A stretch of DNA of 8,268 nucleotides, taken from positions 1-8,268 of the forward strand of contig JBKJZQ010000001.1 in assembly GCA_046715095.1 (NCBI GenBank). The letters run 5' to 3'. Positions within the stretch are counted from its first letter, which is position 1, and each line of letters begins with the position of its first letter. Shown in pieces: positions 5,633 to 8,268 of this stretch. This stretch comes from WHTI01 sp046715095 (GTDB taxonomy: Bacteria > Actinomycetota > CADDZG01 > WHSQ01). Position numbers and translations under genes: made by a program. A model generated the notes under the pieces. That model searched no databases and was not told the DNA's origin. It saw nothing but the letters and a program-made list of their open reading frames with translations.

Positions 5633-7203
5633 TGACCGAGGAACGAAGGACCGACTCAGGGATCGAGATCGAGCCCCTCTATACGGGGGTCGATCATCCG
5701 GTTGACGACAACAAGCTCGGGGCCCCGGGCAAGTACCCGTTCACCCGGGGAATCTACCCGGGCATGTACCGGGACCGCTTGTGGACGATGCGCCAGTACG
5801 CCGGCTTCGGCTCGGCCGAGGAGACCAACAGGCGTTTCAAGTACCTGTTGAAGGCCGGGCAAACTGGATTATCGGTCGCCTTCGACCTCCCCACCCAGAT
5901 GGGGTACGACTCCGACCATCCCAAAGCTCAGGCTGAGGTCGGCCGGGTGGGTGTGGCGATCGACTCGCTCGCCGACATGGAGCTCCTGTTCGACGGCATC
6001 CCCCTCGACGAAGCCTCGACCTCGATGACGATCAACTCGACCGCCGCGATCCTGCTGCTCCTCTATGAGCTCGTCGCCGAGAAGCAGGGCGTTCCCAAAG
6101 AGAAGATCTCCGGCACCACGCAGAACGACATCCTCAAGGAGTACACGGCCCGGGGCACGTACATCTATCCGCCCAAGCCGTCGATGCGGATCGTCACCGA
6201 CCTCTTCGCCTACTGCAAGGACAACCTCCCTCGCTGGAACACGATCTCGATCTCCGGCTATCACATGCGCGAGGCCGGATGCACCGCGGTCCAAGAGGTC
6301 GCTTTCACGATCGCCGACGGCGTCGCGTACGTCGAGGCTGCGATCGAGGCAGGGCTCGAGGTCGATGACTTCGCGCCGAGGCTCTCGTTCTTTTTCGCAT
6401 GTCACATGAACTTCTTCGAGGAGGTAGCCAAGTTCCGAGCGGCCCGGCGTCTGTGGGCTCAAGTGATGACGGAACGTTTCGGAGCGAAGGACCCCAAGTC
6501 GTTGATGCTGCGCTTCCACACTCAGACCGGGGGAGCGACACTCACGGCTCAGCAGCCGGAGAACAACATCGTTCGAACCGCGCTCGAGGCGCTCGCCGCC
6601 GCCCTCGGCGGATCGCAGTCGCTCCACACGAACTCGTTCGATGAGGCGCTTGCGCTCCCGAGCGAGAGGGCGGCGACCATCGCGCTTCGGACGCAACAGG
6701 TGATCGCTAACGAGTCGGGGATCGGGGATACCGCCGATCCGCTTGGAGGTGCCTGGTTCATCGAATCGCTGACTGACGAGATCCAGGCACGGGCCGAGGA
6801 CTATCTCACGCGGATCGACGAGATGGGCGGCGGCGTCGAGGCCGTATCCACCGGATGGATGAAAAGCGAGATCGAGGAAGCTGCTTACCGGATCACGCAA
6901 GGCATCGAGAACGGCACGCGTCCGGTCGTCGGGGTGAACCGCTTCGTGAATGAGAGCGAGGAGCCGGTCGAGATCATCGACATCGACCCCGAGCTGGGTC
7001 GTCGCCAGGTCGAGCGCACCCGGAAGGTGAGGAGCGAGCGCGACCAGGCCCGGGTCGATGCGGCGCTCAAGGACCTCGAGGTCGCGGCCGGGGGGACGGA
7101 TAACCTCCTCTACCCGATGCGGGAGGCCCTCGCCGCATACGCAACCCTCGGTGAGGTGTCCGACGTCCTGAGGGGTGTCTTCGGCGAGTTCGAGCCGAGC
7201 TGA
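5632..7203 (+). CDS. Methylmalonyl-CoA mutase large (catalytic) subunit, split form without B12 domain
   Basis: The enzyme would interconvert (R)-methylmalonyl-CoA and succinyl-CoA by an adenosylcobalamin radical mechanism. The 523 aa cover only the TIM-barrel substrate domain and a short tail; there is no C-terminal DxHxxG cobalamin motif, so a separate small subunit must exist elsewhere. Compared with Propionibacterium MutB, residues keep a constant offset of 33: Y56 (Y89), Q164 (Q197), R174 (R207), Y210-H211 (Y243-H244). Tyr and Arg at the first and third sites are the methylmalonyl-CoA type; isobutyryl-CoA mutases have Phe and Gln, and 2-hydroxyisobutyryl-CoA mutase has Ile and Gln with an Asp where A83 sits. 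Other blocks, such as FDLPTQMGYDSDHP and RFHTQTGG, resemble the IcmA-like split subfamily. GTG 5632 was chosen for its leaderless promoter. The next gene starts in its stop codon. Confidence 0.92.
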   Translation: MTEERRTDSGIEIEPLYTGVDHPVDDNKLGAPGKYPFTRGIYPGMYRDRLWTMRQYAGFGSAEETNRRFKYLLKAGQTGLSVAFDLPTQMGYDSDHPKAQAEVGRVGVAIDSLADMELLFDGIPLDEASTSMTINSTAAILLLLYELVAEKQGVPKEKISGTTQNDILKEYTARGTYIYPPKPSMRIVTDLFAYCKDNLPRWNTISISGYHMREAGCTAVQEVAFTIADGVAYVEAAIEAGLEVDDFAPRLSFFFACHMNFFEEVAKFRAARRLWAQVMTERFGAKDPKSLMLRFHTQTGGATLTAQQPENNIVRTALEALAAALGGSQSLHTNSFDEALALPSERAATIALRTQQVIANESGIGDTADPLGGAWFIESLTDEIQARAEDYLTRIDEMGGGVEAVSTGWMKSEIEEAAYRITQGIENGTRPVVGVNRFVNESEEPVEIIDIDPELGRRQVERTRKVRSERDQARVDAALKDLEVAAGGTDNLLYPMREALAAYATLGEVSDVLRGVFGEFEPS

Positions 7204-7880
7204 TGGCCATTCGTAAGGTTGCAGTCATCGGAGGCACCGGGGCCGAAGGGTTCGGCCTCGCGTCGCGCTGGGCGCGGGCCGGCATCGAGATCGTCATCGG
7301 GTCGCGTGCCGAAGAGCGCGCGGAGGACACCGCGGCAAAGATCAAGGATCTCGTCGGCGGGACCGTTAGCGGAGCCGAGAACGCCGCCGCCGCGGCCGCC
7401 GCATCTATTGTTGTGGTGACCGTACCGTTCGCGGGCCAGGCTGATATCTACAGGTCGATCGCCAACAGCATCGGGCCCGACACGATCGTTGTGGATTCCA
7501 CCGTTCCGACCGCCGCCGCGGTGGGGGACAAAGCCACCCACGTACTTGGGGTGTGGGAGGGATCGGCAGCCCAACAGGCGCTGTCGATACTCCCGAAGGG
7601 AACTGCGATGTGCGCCGGTTTCCATACCCTCGCTGCGGCGGCGCTCAACGACATCGACGCGGTGATGGAAGGAGACATCCTTGTGTGCGGCACCAAGAAG
7701 GCGGCTCGCCTGGCGGTCGGCGAGCTCGTCACCGCGATCCCGAACCTTCGCTTCATCGATGCAGGCCCACTCGAGAACGCCAGGATCATCGAGCCGATCA
7801 CCGCCTTGCTGATCGGGATCAACCACCGCTACAAGACCGACCGCGCCGGCATCAAGATGACAGGGCTTCCACCCACATAG
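7203..7880 (+). CDS. npdG: NADPH-dependent F420 reductase (F420:NADP oxidoreductase)
   Basis: This 225-aa cytoplasmic enzyme transfers hydride between NADP(H) and the deazaflavin F420. The N-terminal Rossmann fold shows VAVIGGTGAEGFGLASRWA (6-24) with the family's GGTGxxGxG loop. IGSR at 32-35 follows, where Ser34 and Arg35 are expected to bind the NADP 2'-phosphate. VVTVPF and VVDSTVP line the nucleotide site. GSAAQQALSILPKG, CAGFHTLAAAALND and the C-terminal RAGIKMTGLP match the F420-binding half of the Fno/NpdG family. The ATG overlaps the mutase stop (TGATG, 1 nt), so the two are co-translated. The gene implies that the host makes F420. The usual direction in actinobacteria is thought to be reduction of F420 by NADPH. 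Other 6-phosphogluconate-like or ferric-reductase-like Rossmann proteins are less likely given the C-terminal motif. Confidence 0.92.
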   Translation: MAIRKVAVIGGTGAEGFGLASRWARAGIEIVIGSRAEERAEDTAAKIKDLVGGTVSGAENAAAAAAASIVVVTVPFAGQADIYRSIANSIGPDTIVVDSTVPTAAAVGDKATHVLGVWEGSAAQQALSILPKGTAMCAGFHTLAAAALNDIDAVMEGDILVCGTKKAARLAVGELVTAIPNLRFIDAGPLENARIIEPITALLIGINHRYKTDRAGIKMTGLPPT

Positions 7881-7889
7881 CCGCTGCCA

Positions 7890-7940
7890 GGCCCAACGCA
7901 TGCTTCACCTCCGATCGAACGAGTAATCGTGGCCCAACGC
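7890..7940. repeat. 10-bp direct repeat in the convergent intergenic gap
   Basis: GGCCCAACGC occurs at 7890-7899 and again at 7931-7940, exactly 41 bp apart, within the 68-bp gap between npdG and the convergent right-edge gene. The identity does not extend to either side. I found no hairpin plus T-run terminator in this gap. The function is unknown, and a small local duplication is possible. Confidence 0.4.
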
Positions 7941-7948
7941 CCAGGCAC

Positions 7949-8268
7949 TTAGCGAAGCGAGCTGATAGCGAGGGCGGCCACACCGTCGGACGTCAGAGCC
8001 CGCCCTTGCTTCCACGCCTCAGCTAACGACGCCTCGTCCAGCCGAGGAACGATCCTGCGGAGTGCTTCTTCTTTCATCTTCTCGACCCACGGAGGGGTGG
8101 AGCCGTAGTCCTCGAGCAAGACCTCGCCGCTCGACAGACACCGGGCGGCAACTTCCGCCATCCCTTCGGCCGCGAGAACGCGGGCAAAGCGGATAGCGCT
8201 GACGCCGAGCCGGAAGGTATCTCCAAGACTGGTCCAGATCTGGTGCGCCTCCTCGAGGAAAGGAGTGG
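7949..8268 (-). CDS. C-terminal end of a large regulator-like protein, cut by the right window edge
   Basis: The frame is open from the right edge to the TAA at 7951-7949, giving the last 106 codons. An internal ATG at 8161 is not the likely start, because coding continues upstream (EEAHQIWTSLGDTFRLG and beyond). The piece is helical and Ala/Leu-rich, with AARCLSSGEVLLEDYG, a charged helix around KMKEEALRRIVPRL, and a tail reading EAWKQGRALTSDGVAALAIS. A short helix, then a G-R-A/x-L/M-T/S turn and a final Ala-rich helix is the typical ending of actinobacterial AAA-ATPase/TPR regulators and of adenylate/guanylate cyclase-like proteins. The catalytic and DNA-binding parts would lie outside the window, so the class stays uncertain. 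It converges on npdG. Confidence 0.6.
   Translation of the reverse strand, partial: TPFLEEAHQIWTSLGDTFRLGVSAIRFARVLAAEGMAEVAARCLSSGEVLLEDYGSTPPWVEKMKEEALRRIVPRLDEASLAEAWKQGRALTSDGVAALAISSLR

Noticed and set aside
5869..6900. A 343-codon open frame antisense to the mutase gene
   Set aside because: No domain is recognisable and the composition follows the codon bias of the mutase gene on the other strand.
7881..7948. Possible tRNA or small RNA in the gap between npdG and the right-edge gene
   Set aside because: The gap is too short for a complete tRNA with its arms, and I could pair no cloverleaf or strong hairpin.
7949..8161. A stand-alone 70-aa protein starting at the ATG at 8161
   Set aside because: The same frame continues open to the window edge with protein-like composition, so this is the end of a larger gene.

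Overview
The window reads as chromosomal DNA of a high-GC actinobacterium. The evidence is GC-rich codons throughout, several GTG starts, a SigK/RskA-type sigma/anti-sigma pair, an actinobacterial-style succinate dehydrogenase, an F420:NADP oxidoreductase, and start codons that look leaderless (a TANNNT box exactly 6 nt upstream of the start). An Acidimicrobiia-like lineage would fit, but that is inference. No mobile element, CRISPR array, tRNA or rRNA was seen. This is mostly core metabolism rather than an accessory island, and I found no clear candidate for an undescribed multi-gene system.

Layout. At the left edge is the N-terminus of a membrane protein on the minus strand (1-125). Divergent to it is an ECF sigma factor (259-825), followed 2 bp later by its membrane-bound RskA-like anti-sigma factor (828-1550). 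Upstream of the sigma gene lies a close match to the mycobacterial SigK promoter consensus, suggesting autoregulation. Converging on rskA, with an 11-bp tail overlap, is a long minus-strand operon read from 5561 down to 1540: sdhD, sdhA, sdhB, a YdcF/SanA-type DUF218 membrane protein, and a GNAT acetyltransferase. These genes overlap or lie within 20 bp of one another. The usual sdhC gene is absent.

A 70-bp divergent promoter region (5562-5631) separates the sdh operon from a plus-strand pair. The first gene of the pair encodes a methylmalonyl-CoA mutase large subunit without a B12-binding domain (5632-7203). The second encodes an NADPH:F420 oxidoreductase (7203-7880) that starts inside the mutase stop codon. 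After 68 bp without a gene, the C-terminal end of a minus-strand protein runs off the right edge (7949-8268); it resembles the tail of large AAA-type/LuxR-like or cyclase-like regulators.

How the parts may fit. Methylmalonyl-CoA mutase makes succinyl-CoA, which becomes succinate in the TCA cycle, the substrate of the divergent succinate dehydrogenase. The F420 oxidoreductase exchanges hydride between NADPH and F420, linking this carbon route to the F420 pool. The sigma/anti-sigma pair is a separate envelope-signalling unit with no visible connection to the metabolic genes.
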